DNA of 64,000 nucleotides. Source: Bryobacterales bacterium (GTDB lineage Bacteria > Acidobacteriota > Terriglobia > Bryobacterales > Bryobacteraceae). The stretch's first letter is position 1. Each line of letters starts with the position of its first letter. The stretch lies in NCBI GenBank assembly GCA_003135055.1, contig PLDF01000499.1:51087-115086 (forward strand), given 5' to 3'. The position numbers and the translations under genes are program-made. A model generated the notes under the pieces. It did no database searches. It worked only from the letters and a program-made list of their open reading frames with translations, and had not been told where the DNA came from. This document shows, piece after piece, positions 47,122 to 55,112 of this stretch.

Positions 47122-49266
47122 TCAATGAAAAAGGTCTCTTACGCCGATGGAAAAGAACAGTGCGCCCTTGCCTTCGCCGGGTTGCCGATCGACATTCCAG
47201 GCATAACCGAGCGTGAAGTTCACGTAGCTGGCGAGCTCGAGCCGGATGCCGCCGCCGGGGCCAATGCGGTTTCCACCCAGGCCGCCTCTTGCCGGCCCGA
47301 TCGATGCAGCGTCGAAAACGGCCACCGGGCCCACGGAAAAGATGTTGAGATCCTTGAAGAGCGTGTTCAGGGTACGCTTGACGAAGGCAATATCGTTGGC
47401 GGCCTTTTGGGCAGCGGCCTTCTGGTCGATGGCGTTGAAGTCGCTCAGGATGGCCGCACCCGCTGCATCCACGGCGGCGGCGGCGGCTCGGATGCCCGAG
47501 TCGTTCAATTGCTGGTTCACCTCTCCCACGCAGGCGTCCTGCACCGCTTGGAGATCGTCGGAATCTACGGGCAATAGGGCCGAGAGGTCGCCGTATTGCG
47601 CAACGCCCCTGGCCGCCAGGGCATTGGTCGCATCGAACATCGCCGTGGCGTTACTGATTGTGCAGTCGGCGAATTGGTCTGTCAACTGGTTCGGGTGGGC
47701 CGCTTGCGCCGTGTTTACCGAGTCCTGAAGGGCGCCGAGCAGTTGCTTCAAATGCGGAAGCCTATCCAGCGCCGAGGCGAAGTGCGGATCTTTCCAGGTG
47801 TAATAATTCTGCTCGATACTGGTGGCCGAAACGATCTGTGCATGCAGGATTTTGTTGAATTCCGGATCGGCACTCAAATCCTTGGGCACGATCGGCCGCG
47901 ATTTGACCGGATAGGAGACAGTCAGATTGATGCTGGTAAACCGGTCGGCCCCGGCGCCTTGGGCCGTCAGATAAAACCGGTTGGCGGGAATCGCACGAAT
48001 CACCGGTTGGTCGCGAATCTGCCAGGAATCCCCCGGGACAAAGAACTCATCGCCGCCGCCGCCGTTTCCACCGAAAAATCGCGCAGCCAGGGGAATGGAG
48101 TGGGGAATCTGAATGCCGCCGGCCGTGAAGCGCGACTCCACCTCAAGTGGTTTGTGATCGCCGGTGGGAATCCAAAACTCGTCGGCCACGTCGCCGATGT
48201 GCTTCCGCCAATCCACTCGCGCCGAGGGTCCCACGGAACCGAGCTCCAGTCCGTATGAGATCGAAAAGACGTTATGGCTGGTGCGGGAGGTCAGGCCCAG
48301 GTAGCCCTTTAGCGACCCGTATCCGGCATTGGCAACGGTTTGTGGAGGAAGCGGACTGGTAGGTACGCCGCTCTGCATTTGGCTCTGCATGTTACCGCCC
48401 GCGAGCAGGGCGCCGAAGCGTGCCAGGACAGTACCTTGCCAGAATGGCCGTGTCTCGCCATCCATCTGACCGGACAGTTCCGCCTTCTTCAGACGCGCCA
48501 CGCCGGCCGGCTCGGAGCTGTTCAGATAATTCAAGCGCCAGCCGGCGTGCCTGAGCCATCCGAAGAGATTCGCCGAACCGCTCAACGCGGCTGAGAGGGT
48601 TCGCATGGAATAGGAGCCCTGCCCCCCGGCGGTGAATGTGTCGAACAAATGAAACGCCCCGAGTTTGGGCATGATCTGGATTCGGCCGCCTCCAAAGGCG
48701 CCATCGGAACGGTTGTAACCGCCGGTGGGAGTGAAGTGAAATGGGTTGCCGGCTTGTGCGAGACCGGTGGTCGTCTGCGGCGATTTTTCGGCCGTGGCCT
48801 GAGTTTCAGTGGCGCCGCCGAGGGCTTTTGGGGGATCGGTAGAGTAGATTTTGTAAATCAGATCGAGTGTTCTTTTCGTAGCGTCGCAATTCTGAACGTA
48901 TACGCGCTCGTACCTTACAGCGAAGTTGCTGTCGCTATTCGGCGTAAACCGAGCGTTCTCGATCAAACTGAGCGCGTCGGCTTTCAGCTTATATGTGAAG
49001 ATCTGGTTGTCGAGCATCGCCGCAAGCCGCGGTTTGATACTTCTCCAGTAGAGGAACTTGAACGGGTCCTCAACGGTAGCGTGGATGATGCGATATTTCT
49101 CCTTCTCGAAATCCGTCCCTTCAAGACAGGCATTCACCCCGTGTTGCGAAGGGTTCTGGTCGACGAGCACATTCAGGCTGGAGTTATCTTGAGCGCAGAC
49201 AGGCCTAGCCATGGTTACCAGCAACGTGAGGACGCCCGACAGCCGCGGCCAAGCGGTTTTTCTCAT
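47122..49266 (-). CDS. Outer-membrane beta-barrel-like protein with a large helical insertion
   Basis: A 714-residue protein with a signal (LTLLVTMARPVCAQ). The C-terminus is a barrel strand ending in FFSIGVRDLFH with a terminal aromatic-containing pattern of outer-membrane proteins, and preceding strands alternate (VNFTLGYAWNVD). Residues ~480-640 are an Ala-rich helical insertion (LKQLLGALQDSVNTAQ, AVDAAGAAILSDFNAID), unusual in barrels. The N-terminal ~150 residues resemble nothing known to me. Follows the small gene at 49289 in the same direction with 22 nt between, probably one operon. Confidence 0.55.
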   Translation of the reverse strand: MRKTAWPRLSGVLTLLVTMARPVCAQDNSSLNVLVDQNPSQHGVNACLEGTDFEKEKYRIIHATVEDPFKFLYWRSIKPRLAAMLDNQIFTYKLKADALSLIENARFTPNSDSNFAVRYERVYVQNCDATKRTLDLIYKIYSTDPPKALGGATETQATAEKSPQTTTGLAQAGNPFHFTPTGGYNRSDGAFGGGRIQIMPKLGAFHLFDTFTAGGQGSYSMRTLSAALSGSANLFGWLRHAGWRLNYLNSSEPAGVARLKKAELSGQMDGETRPFWQGTVLARFGALLAGGNMQSQMQSGVPTSPLPPQTVANAGYGSLKGYLGLTSRTSHNVFSISYGLELGSVGPSARVDWRKHIGDVADEFWIPTGDHKPLEVESRFTAGGIQIPHSIPLAARFFGGNGGGGDEFFVPGDSWQIRDQPVIRAIPANRFYLTAQGAGADRFTSINLTVSYPVKSRPIVPKDLSADPEFNKILHAQIVSATSIEQNYYTWKDPHFASALDRLPHLKQLLGALQDSVNTAQAAHPNQLTDQFADCTISNATAMFDATNALAARGVAQYGDLSALLPVDSDDLQAVQDACVGEVNQQLNDSGIRAAAAAVDAAGAAILSDFNAIDQKAAAQKAANDIAFVKRTLNTLFKDLNIFSVGPVAVFDAASIGPARGGLGGNRIGPGGGIRLELASYVNFTLGYAWNVDRQPGEGKGALFFSIGVRDLFH

Positions 49267-49288
49267 GTTCGCAGCGCGACTAAGCAGG

Positions 49289-49711
49289 CTATTTCAACGT
49301 GTTTTGGATGATCTTATCTGCCACTGCCGCAGGCATTTGCCCCGCTTGCCTGGCTTTGGCGGCCTCGGCAGCCGGCCCGGTAGCGTGCGCCGTCTGAGTG
49401 GGCGTCAAACCGCCGTTATTGGCGGCGGTTTCAGCGTTGGCGTGAAGCGCGGAGGCAACGAACACATTGAGGGACACAACGGGGTCCCCGAAAGACTTGG
49501 TCGTATCGGTCCGCTCGTAGAGTACGAAGGTGATGGTCCAGTTAACCTTAACGCCATCCACGTCCTTTTCAAGCCCGAAAGAGATCTGCCGCAGACCGTC
49601 GGGCGGGTTGAGAGTGATGCCGACCTTGAGCACGACTGGCAGAGCAGGCGGCGTCGTAACCGTCGCGGGCGGCAAACCGGATCCCGGATTAGTAACTGAT
49701 GAGCTTCCCAT
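49289..49711 (-). CDS. Small protein upstream of the barrel gene
   Basis: A 140-residue protein starting at the ATG at 49711, preceded by an AAAGGAT site. A longer frame upstream lacks domain content. Residues ~30-95 form an alternating beta-like pattern (VVLKVGITLNPPDGLRQISF; VNWTITFVLYER); the C-terminus is Ala-rich and helical. No signal peptide is visible, so cytoplasmic or non-classically exported. Unknown function; likely co-expressed with the barrel. Confidence 0.6.
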   Translation of the reverse strand: MGSSSVTNPGSGLPPATVTTPPALPVVLKVGITLNPPDGLRQISFGLEKDVDGVKVNWTITFVLYERTDTTKSFGDPVVSLNVFVASALHANAETAANNGGLTPTQTAHATGPAAEAAKARQAGQMPAAVADKIIQNTLK

Positions 49712-49848
49712 GCGCCGATCCTTTCCACTTTCAGATCTTTGTAAGAATAACACGGGGTGCAGCGAAGCCTCTGTTGGTTTCCGCACTTAGGTTTTCGCAC
49801 TTAGGTTTCCCCACTTAGGAACTGCCCAGGGGGTAAGCGGCTACTCTG

Positions 49849-50643
49849 TCAGCCCTTCCCGAAGAAATGCCGCAGCACTTCTCCGAATCGCCCGCCCCAA
49901 GCCAGTTCGTTGTGGCCGGCGCCCGCAAATTCCGCATAACTCAGATCGACGCCTTCGCGCCAGCCCTCTTCCACCAGCGCGTCGCGCAGCAGGCGCGTAT
50001 CCTCCAACGCCTGTTGCGCGGATTCGCCCTCTTCGGTCCCGGTATCGAGCCAGACGCGCGGCCGCGCGGGCGCCTTGTAGGCGCGCACCATTTTAAGGAT
50101 CGACCGTTGATCCCACCAGACCGAGGGCGACATCACCGCCACTTTGCCGAACACGCGCGGATAGAGCAGCCCGGCCGCCAGCGACGCCAATGCGCCCAGC
50201 GACGAGCCACCCACCGCGGTATCCGCCGCCGCTCGCTTCGCGCCGTATTCCCGCTCGATGAACGGCTTCAACTCGCGCGCCAGCATCTGCGCGTAGCGGC
50301 CGCCTTTGCCGCCTTTGCGCATACGGGCATCGCGAGTAGGAGTGTATTCGGAGAGCCGGCGAACGCCAGTGTTGTAGACGCCCACCATCAGGATGGGCTG
50401 AATCGCGCCGCTGAGAATCAAGTCGTCCGCAACCATATCGGCCTGCCAATCCTGATGGTTGAATGCGGTAGCGGGGTCGAACAGATTTTGGCCGTCTTGC
50501 AGATAAAAAACCGGATATCGCGCGGCGGCATCATACTCCGGCGGCAGGTAGACAATAATGTCGCGGGGCGTCGAAAGATAGCTGGTCGGAAAGCGGGAAT
50601 GCAGGCGAAGGCGGCCTTCGTCTTTGGCGCGGCGGTCCGGCAA
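49849..50643 (-). CDS. Alpha/beta-hydrolase (esterase D/enterochelin-esterase-like)
   Basis: A 264-residue hydrolase. RDIIVYLPPEYDAAARYPVFYLQDGQ is the oxyanion-side entrance. The nucleophile elbow is GGSSLGALAS, and a later GAGHNELAW supplies the catalytic His. No signal. The start is a TTG at 50643, lying inside a direct repeat; an internal start cannot be excluded. It was divergent from the esterase at 52216 before the intervening segment was inserted. Substrate unknown; perhaps a peptide ester in the context of the adjacent amidoligase operon. Confidence 0.8.
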   Translation of the reverse strand: MPDRRAKDEGRLRLHSRFPTSYLSTPRDIIVYLPPEYDAAARYPVFYLQDGQNLFDPATAFNHQDWQADMVADDLILSGAIQPILMVGVYNTGVRRLSEYTPTRDARMRKGGKGGRYAQMLARELKPFIEREYGAKRAAADTAVGGSSLGALASLAAGLLYPRVFGKVAVMSPSVWWDQRSILKMVRAYKAPARPRVWLDTGTEEGESAQQALEDTRLLRDALVEEGWREGVDLSYAEFAGAGHNELAWGGRFGEVLRHFFGKG

Positions 50644-50676
50644 CCACTCAGTGTACGCTAAAATCGCCGCGGGGAG
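50590..50676. repeat. Direct repeat L (85 bp), paired with 52131-52215
   Basis: The block from AAGCGGGAATGCAGGCGAAG to ATCGCCGCGGGGA is about 90 percent identical by eye to 52131-52215. L contains the start codon of the leftward esterase. The R copy contains the upstream side of the rightward esterase. Together they bound a segment of about 1.45 kb. Confidence 0.7.
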
Positions 50677-51042
50677 ACACGCTACGTCTTCGGGAAAGGC
50701 TGGCGAAAAAGACCGATCTTTTGAACACCCCGCAGGAGCCCAAGGGTTTATAGGAAGGTCGCCGTGTCAGTCACAGGACTTTAAAATAAATCCGGCCTCG
50801 CAAACCGTGGCTCCGCGGACGGCTCGGCGCCGCCAATCGATTCCCATCGGCAGCGCGCTAGCCATCATCCTAACCTCTAGTTAAGATTTGGCTTCCGCGA
50901 AATTGGCTTGGTTCTGCGCTTTCTCCGAGCCCGCCAAAATCGCACGCTTGGCAGCCGCCCCCTTAACGTTCCCGCCCTCCAAGTCTCCGTGTTTCACGAA
51001 TTCTCCGCGCTACACTGGAATCGGGTCGCAAGCCCTCATCCG

Positions 51043-51105
51043 CATGGCGCCTTTCATATTTGCGGTGGTGTGGCGAGAATCCCGAAAACGCTTAAGCGCC
51101 CTTAC
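51043..51105. repeat. Dispersed repeat copy B (paired with 25349-25415)
   Basis: Starts CATGGCGCCTTTCATATTTG and contains GAGAATCCCGAAAACG, as copy A. It ends where the decayed esterase copy begins, i.e. again at a truncation point. Confidence 0.5.
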
Positions 51106-51112
51106 ACGATGA

Positions 51113-51149
51113 GTTCGGGCGGACAACTCTGGGAGTATGAAGACCGTGG
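51113..51149 (+). pseudogene. Fragment of the rightward esterase gene
   Basis: This 37-bp block is identical to 52317-52353 at 34 of 37 positions (TTCGGGCGGACAA...TATGAAGACCG). In the full gene it encodes Ser-Gly-Gly-Gln-Phe-Trp-Glu-Tyr-Glu-Asp-Arg. The surrounding coding sequence is missing. Confidence 0.65.
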
Positions 51150-51204
51150 TAGGCAAGAGCCCCGCAGAAGCAGGTTGATCTTATAATCGAAGGAGGAGCC
51201 GGCG

Positions 51205-51480
51205 ATGCAGATAACGCTCGAACTGCCCGAGGACATTGCTCGCCATCTCAAAATCGGCGGAGCCGACATCTCGCGGACTGCTCTTGAGGGCTTGGCTCTG
51301 GAAGGCTATCGTTCCGGCAAGCTCTCCGAATCTCAAGTCCGGCGGCTGCTCGAATTCGGCACGCGGTATGAGGTCCATGGTTTCTTGAAGGAGCACAACG
51401 TGCCGCTTCGTTATAACGAGCAGGACTTGGATCGTGACATTGAGAACGCGCGAAAGTACAGCCCCGGCATTCTGATTTAG
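51205..51480 (+). CDS. UPF0175-family antitoxin-like protein
   Basis: A 91-residue protein with the family pattern ITLELPEDIARHL, ALEGLALEGYRSGKLSESQVRRLLEFGTRYEVHGFLKEHNVPL, then an acidic tail. UPF0175 proteins usually pair with DUF3368/PIN toxins; no PIN gene follows, so it is an orphan. A strong AAGGAGGAG site precedes the ATG. Confidence 0.85.
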   Translation: MQITLELPEDIARHLKIGGADISRTALEGLALEGYRSGKLSESQVRRLLEFGTRYEVHGFLKEHNVPLRYNEQDLDRDIENARKYSPGILI

Positions 51481-51512
51481 CGGCGCCATAAATGCTGATC
51501 TCACGATACAGA

Positions 51513-51822
51513 CTACTCCCTGCCTCTGAGGATTGCGGCCATCACACGGGGGCTGCGCCGTCCGTGCATGACTGCGACGACCCTCGGGGGCTTTCCTCCG
51601 GCGCGTAGGCAATCAGGTATTCACTTACCAGAATGAAGCGGAGAGGCCGTGAGGTAAGGTCCGGGCGTCTGTGGCCACGACGGGAAAAGGCACAAGAGCG
51701 CGGATGGCTGCCAAAATTTCCGCTATCGTCCGGTCGGCGGCGGCGAGATTATCCGCGCGAATGAATTCCCAGATTTCGTCAAGGTCAAAGCGGCTTCCGG
51801 GTGGAAGTCGTATCCGGTCATG
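51513..51822 (-). pseudogene. ParE-type toxin, multiple frameshifts
   Basis: The ATG at 51822 overlaps the antitoxin stop (ATGA) and starts MTGYDFHPEA. The body LDEIWEFIRADNLAAADRTI lies in a second frame, RPLRFILVSEYLIAYAPEE in a third, and VVAVMHGRRSPRVMAAIL in a fourth segment up to TAG at 51513. The parts together restore a complete ParE fold. At least three indels prevent a single product. Confidence 0.75.
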
Positions 51823-52075
51823 AACCCGGCTGCGAACGGCGCGAGGCGGCGCTCTTTTCGCGGAAGTAGGCTTCAACCTCGTCGCCGGGTATCGGCTTCA
51901 CCCTGCCGGTTTTCAGGTCGTCATAGCGGCTGTTGAGCATTTCGCGCGTTAACGCAAGCTCATCGAAATAGCCCTCTACGACATCCTGCACGAGCTCGTC
52001 GGCGGTTCCGCGTCCGCTCTGCGCGGCGAGATCCTTGAGCTTCTTCACGGTCTCAGGGGCAAAATGTACTTCCAT
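51818..52075 (-). CDS. ParD-like antitoxin
   Basis: An 85-residue protein: MEVHFAPETVKKLKDLAAQ, DELVQDVVEGYFDELALTREMLNSRYDDLKTGRVKPIPGDEV. This is the short RHH-type antitoxin pattern preceding ParE, with an ATGA overlap to the toxin relic. The antitoxin reads intact, its toxin does not. Confidence 0.8.
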   Translation of the reverse strand: MEVHFAPETVKKLKDLAAQSGRGTADELVQDVVEGYFDELALTREMLNSRYDDLKTGRVKPIPGDEVEAYFREKSAASRRSQPGS

Positions 52076-52130
52076 TCCTTCAATGTACGGGAAAATCGGG
52101 GATCAGGCGACACCTGGCCGGGAAGTGCGG

Positions 52131-52215
52131 GAAGCGGGAATGCAGGCGAAGCCAGCACTCGTCTTTGGCGCGGCGGTCCGGCAACCGCTCAGTGTACGCT
52201 AAAATCGCCGTGGGG
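52131..52215. repeat. Direct repeat R (85 bp), paired with 50590-50676
   Basis: The right copy ends 1 nt before the rightward esterase ATG at 52216. It carries, in antisense, a copy of the first ~18 codons of the leftward esterase. This shows that the two esterases were originally divergent and adjacent. Confidence 0.7.
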
Positions 52216-52929
52216 ATGCGCAGAGACTACATCAAGTGGTACAGCCCGTCGCTCCATCGCGATATGGAGCTGCTGGCCTTCGGAGATCGCGGATTTCCCG
52301 TGGTGGTGTTTCCCACTTCGGGCGGACAATTCTGGGAATATGAAGACCGCGGCATGGTCGGCGCGCTGGCGCCAAAGATCGACCGCGGCGAGTTGCAAGT
52401 GATCTGTCTCGATTCGGTGGATCGCGAATCCTGGTACAACGAAGGCGCGCATCCGGCCGACCGCCTGCACCGGCAAAACGCTTTCGACGCCTATCTGGTG
52501 AATGAAGCGGCGCCGTTCGTGCGCGACCGCACCAGTTGGCCGCGGATGGGCGCCACCGGATGCAGCTTCGGCGGATATCACGCCATCAACTTCGCGCTGC
52601 GCCATCCCGATCTGGTAACTTACGCCGTGAGCATGTCCGGCGGGTTCGACATCCCCAAGCGTTTCCTCAGCGGGCACTACGACCAGAACGCCTACTTTAA
52701 CGCACCGTTGGACTATCTGCCGAATCTCAACGACGGCCAGTTGCTGGAGCAGTGCCGGAGGAATTATTTTGTGCTCGCAGTAGGCAATCACGATCCGCTG
52801 TTCGATCAAAATGTGAAGCTGGCGCATTGGCTGGGAGTGAAACAGATTCCGCATACGCTTGACGTGTGGGAAGGCTTCGGCCACGATTGGCCATGGTGGC
52901 ATCAGATGGCGGAGAAGTTTTTCGGCTAA
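52216..52929 (+). CDS. Alpha/beta-hydrolase (esterase family) leading the amidoligase operon
   Basis: A 237-residue hydrolase, start at ATG 52216 (MRRDYIKWYSPSLHRDMELL). Pattern: FPVVVFPTSGGQFWEYEDRGM, then an Asp/His-rich middle, nucleophile elbow GATGCSFGGYHAINF and late GFGHDWPWWHQM with the catalytic His. Matches the small esterase family found beside ATP-grasp and carboxylate-amine ligases in several phyla. 78 nt separate it from the ATP-grasp gene. Possibly trims an ester or thioester product. Confidence 0.85.
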   Translation: MRRDYIKWYSPSLHRDMELLAFGDRGFPVVVFPTSGGQFWEYEDRGMVGALAPKIDRGELQVICLDSVDRESWYNEGAHPADRLHRQNAFDAYLVNEAAPFVRDRTSWPRMGATGCSFGGYHAINFALRHPDLVTYAVSMSGGFDIPKRFLSGHYDQNAYFNAPLDYLPNLNDGQLLEQCRRNYFVLAVGNHDPLFDQNVKLAHWLGVKQIPHTLDVWEGFGHDWPWWHQMAEKFFG

Positions 52930-53007
52930 CTTCGGTTAGAAAGAGCCGCGACCGTGAGGGAGCGTGATCTTGCGGCAAGTGGGGAAACTCCGGGAAAGAG
53001 ACACTCT

Positions 53008-53943
53008 ATGACCAAAATTGGCGTGCTTTATGGAATGGAAGAGACGTTTCCACCGGCGCTGGTGGATCGCATCAACGCGATGGGCGCCGCGGGCGTAACC
53101 GCGGAGCATCTCAAGGTGGGCGGCGTCAAGATGGCCGAGCCGTGCGGCTACGGCGTCATCGTCGACCGCATCTCGCACGATATTCCCTTCTACCGGTCGT
53201 ATCTGAAGAACGCCGTGCTCACCGGAACCAAGGTGATCAACAACCCATTCTGGTGGAGCGCGGACGACAAGTTCTTCAACTATGCGCTCGCCACCAAACT
53301 CGGCGTGGCCATTCCGCCCACCGTGCTTCTGCCCCATAAGAGGCATCCACCCGGCACCACCGGCTATTCCATGCGCAACCTGGAATACCCGTTGAACTGG
53401 GACGCCATCTTTGAATACGTCGGCTTCCCCGCATTCCTCAAGCCGCACAATGGCGGCGGCTGGAAGAGCGTCTATAAGGTGGATTCGCCCGAGGAGTTTT
53501 TTACCGCGTATGACGACTCCGCCGATCTCTGCATGACCCTACAGCGCGGCGTCAAGTTTCAAGAGTATTTCCGCTGCTACGTGGTCGACCAGAAGAAGGT
53601 CCACGTGATGCGCTACGACCCCGGACAGCCGCACCATCTGCGCTACATCCAAGGCAATCCGCCGCCCGATGCGGCGTTAGGCAAGCGGATGGTAGACGAT
53701 GCTCTGACCCTCTGCCGCGCGCTGGGCTACGATTTGAATACTGTGGAATTCGCGGTGGAAGACGGCATTCCCTATGCCATCGACTTCATGAACCCGGCGC
53801 CCGATGCCGCGCGGGAATCTGTGGGACCCGAAAATTTCGAATGGATCGTGGAAGCCGTGGCGCAAATGGCGGTTCAGCGAGCCACTCAACCCGCGGCGCC
53901 GCTTCCGTATCACTGGTCTAAACTTCTCGCGCAGGAGAACTAA
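53008..53943 (+). CDS. ATP-grasp ligase (RimK-like)
   Basis: A 311-residue ATP-grasp protein. The start ATG at 53008 follows GGGAAAGAG. An N-terminal domain (GVLYGMEETFPPALVDRINAM) is followed by the ATP-grasp core: NPFWWSADDKFFNYAL, AFLKPHNGGGWKSVYKV (Gly-rich loop), a Glu/Asp-rich VDDALTLCRALGYDLNTVEFAVEDGIPYAIDFMNPAPD (metal ligands Glu and Asn). Forms amide or peptide bonds from a carboxylate and ATP. Next gene 2 nt downstream. Confidence 0.88.
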   Translation: MTKIGVLYGMEETFPPALVDRINAMGAAGVTAEHLKVGGVKMAEPCGYGVIVDRISHDIPFYRSYLKNAVLTGTKVINNPFWWSADDKFFNYALATKLGVAIPPTVLLPHKRHPPGTTGYSMRNLEYPLNWDAIFEYVGFPAFLKPHNGGGWKSVYKVDSPEEFFTAYDDSADLCMTLQRGVKFQEYFRCYVVDQKKVHVMRYDPGQPHHLRYIQGNPPPDAALGKRMVDDALTLCRALGYDLNTVEFAVEDGIPYAIDFMNPAPDAARESVGPENFEWIVEAVAQMAVQRATQPAAPLPYHWSKLLAQEN

Positions 53944-53945
53944 GC

Positions 53946-55112
53946 ATGGACGGCAAATCCGTAGTCTCGCGGCCCAGTTTCAGCATCGGCATCGAAGAGG
54001 AATATCAGACTATCGACCCCGAAACCCGCGATCTTCGCTCGCACATTCAGGCCGAAATCATACAGAAGGGCAAGATGATTCTGGCCGAGCGGGTCAAGCC
54101 GGAAATGCACCAGTCCGTGGTGGAAATCGGCACCAGCGTCTGCCATACCATCGGCGAAGCCAAGGCTGAGATCCGCATGATCCGTCGGCAAATGGTGCGC
54201 CTGGCGCACGAAAACGGCCTTCGCCTTTCGGCCGGCGGCTCGCATCCATTCGCCGAGTGGCGCGACCAGGCGATCTATCCGGACGAGCGCTATCGCATCA
54301 TCGTCGAAGACATGGCGATGGTGGCGCGCGCCAATCTGATCTTCGGCCTGCATGTGCATATCGGCGTGGAGGACCGCGAGACCGCCATCCAGCTTATGAA
54401 TGGCGCCCGGTATTTCCTGCCGCACCTGCTTGCGCTTTCCGCCAATTCGCCGTTCTGGCTGGGCATGGATACGGGCTTTCAATCGTACCGCTGCAAAGTG
54501 TTCGAGCGCTTTCCGCGGACCAACATCCCGGATTTGTATCGAAGCTGGTCTGAGTTCGAGGATTACGTCAATTTGCTGATCCGCACCAACTGCATCGACG
54601 ACGCCAAGAAGATCTGGTGGGACATCCGGCCGCACCCGCACTACCCCACGCTCGAGTTTCGCGTCTGCGACATGCCCATGCGGCTCGAGGAAACCATCTG
54701 CATCGCCGCCGTTTGCCAGGCCGTGATCGCCAAGCTCTACCGGCTGCACGAGCAGAATCTGAGCTTCCGCCACTACAGCCGTGCGCTGATCATGGAAAAC
54801 AAATGGCGCGCCGCGCGGTACGGGCTCGACGGCAAGATGATCGACTTCGGCAAACAGATCGAGGTTCCGGCGCGCGACCTGATGCAAGAGATACTGGAGT
54901 TTGTGAGCGACGTCGCGCCGGAGCTGGGAAGCCAGGAAGAATTGGGCTACGTCCGTCAGATACTGGAGAGAGGAAATGGGGCGACGCGCCAGTTGCGCGT
55001 GTTCCAGGAGACCAACGATTTGAAACGAGTTGTGGATTACATGATTGCGGAGACCGAGCACGGTCTATATGAGACCTCGGCGGGCAGGGTTGGCCAAGGC
55101 GCCGGTCAATGA
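53946..55112 (+). CDS. GCS2-type carboxylate-amine ligase (YbdK family)
   Basis: A 388-residue glutamate-cysteine-ligase-2-like protein. FSIGIEEEYQTIDPETRDLR is the defining N-terminus. Further signatures are KPEMHQSVVEIGTSVCHT, GSHPFAEWRDQ, LIFGLHVHIGVEDR, and a C-terminal IRPHPHYPTLEFRVCDMPM. It ligates an amino acid to another amine or carboxylate with ATP. An in-gene ribosome-like GGAG lies at the end of the ATP-grasp gene. Overlaps the next gene by 4 nt. Confidence 0.93.
   Translation: MDGKSVVSRPSFSIGIEEEYQTIDPETRDLRSHIQAEIIQKGKMILAERVKPEMHQSVVEIGTSVCHTIGEAKAEIRMIRRQMVRLAHENGLRLSAGGSHPFAEWRDQAIYPDERYRIIVEDMAMVARANLIFGLHVHIGVEDRETAIQLMNGARYFLPHLLALSANSPFWLGMDTGFQSYRCKVFERFPRTNIPDLYRSWSEFEDYVNLLIRTNCIDDAKKIWWDIRPHPHYPTLEFRVCDMPMRLEETICIAAVCQAVIAKLYRLHEQNLSFRHYSRALIMENKWRAARYGLDGKMIDFGKQIEVPARDLMQEILEFVSDVAPELGSQEELGYVRQILERGNGATRQLRVFQETNDLKRVVDYMIAETEHGLYETSAGRVGQGAGQ

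Larger units (their letters stand above)
50644..51204. other. Decayed stretch between divergent esterase and antitoxin
   Basis: Contains the end of direct repeat L, dispersed repeat copy B (51043-51105), a fragment of the rightward esterase (51113-51149) and an AAGGAGGAG ribosome site for the UPF0175 gene at about 51189. No intact gene. Confidence 0.55.
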
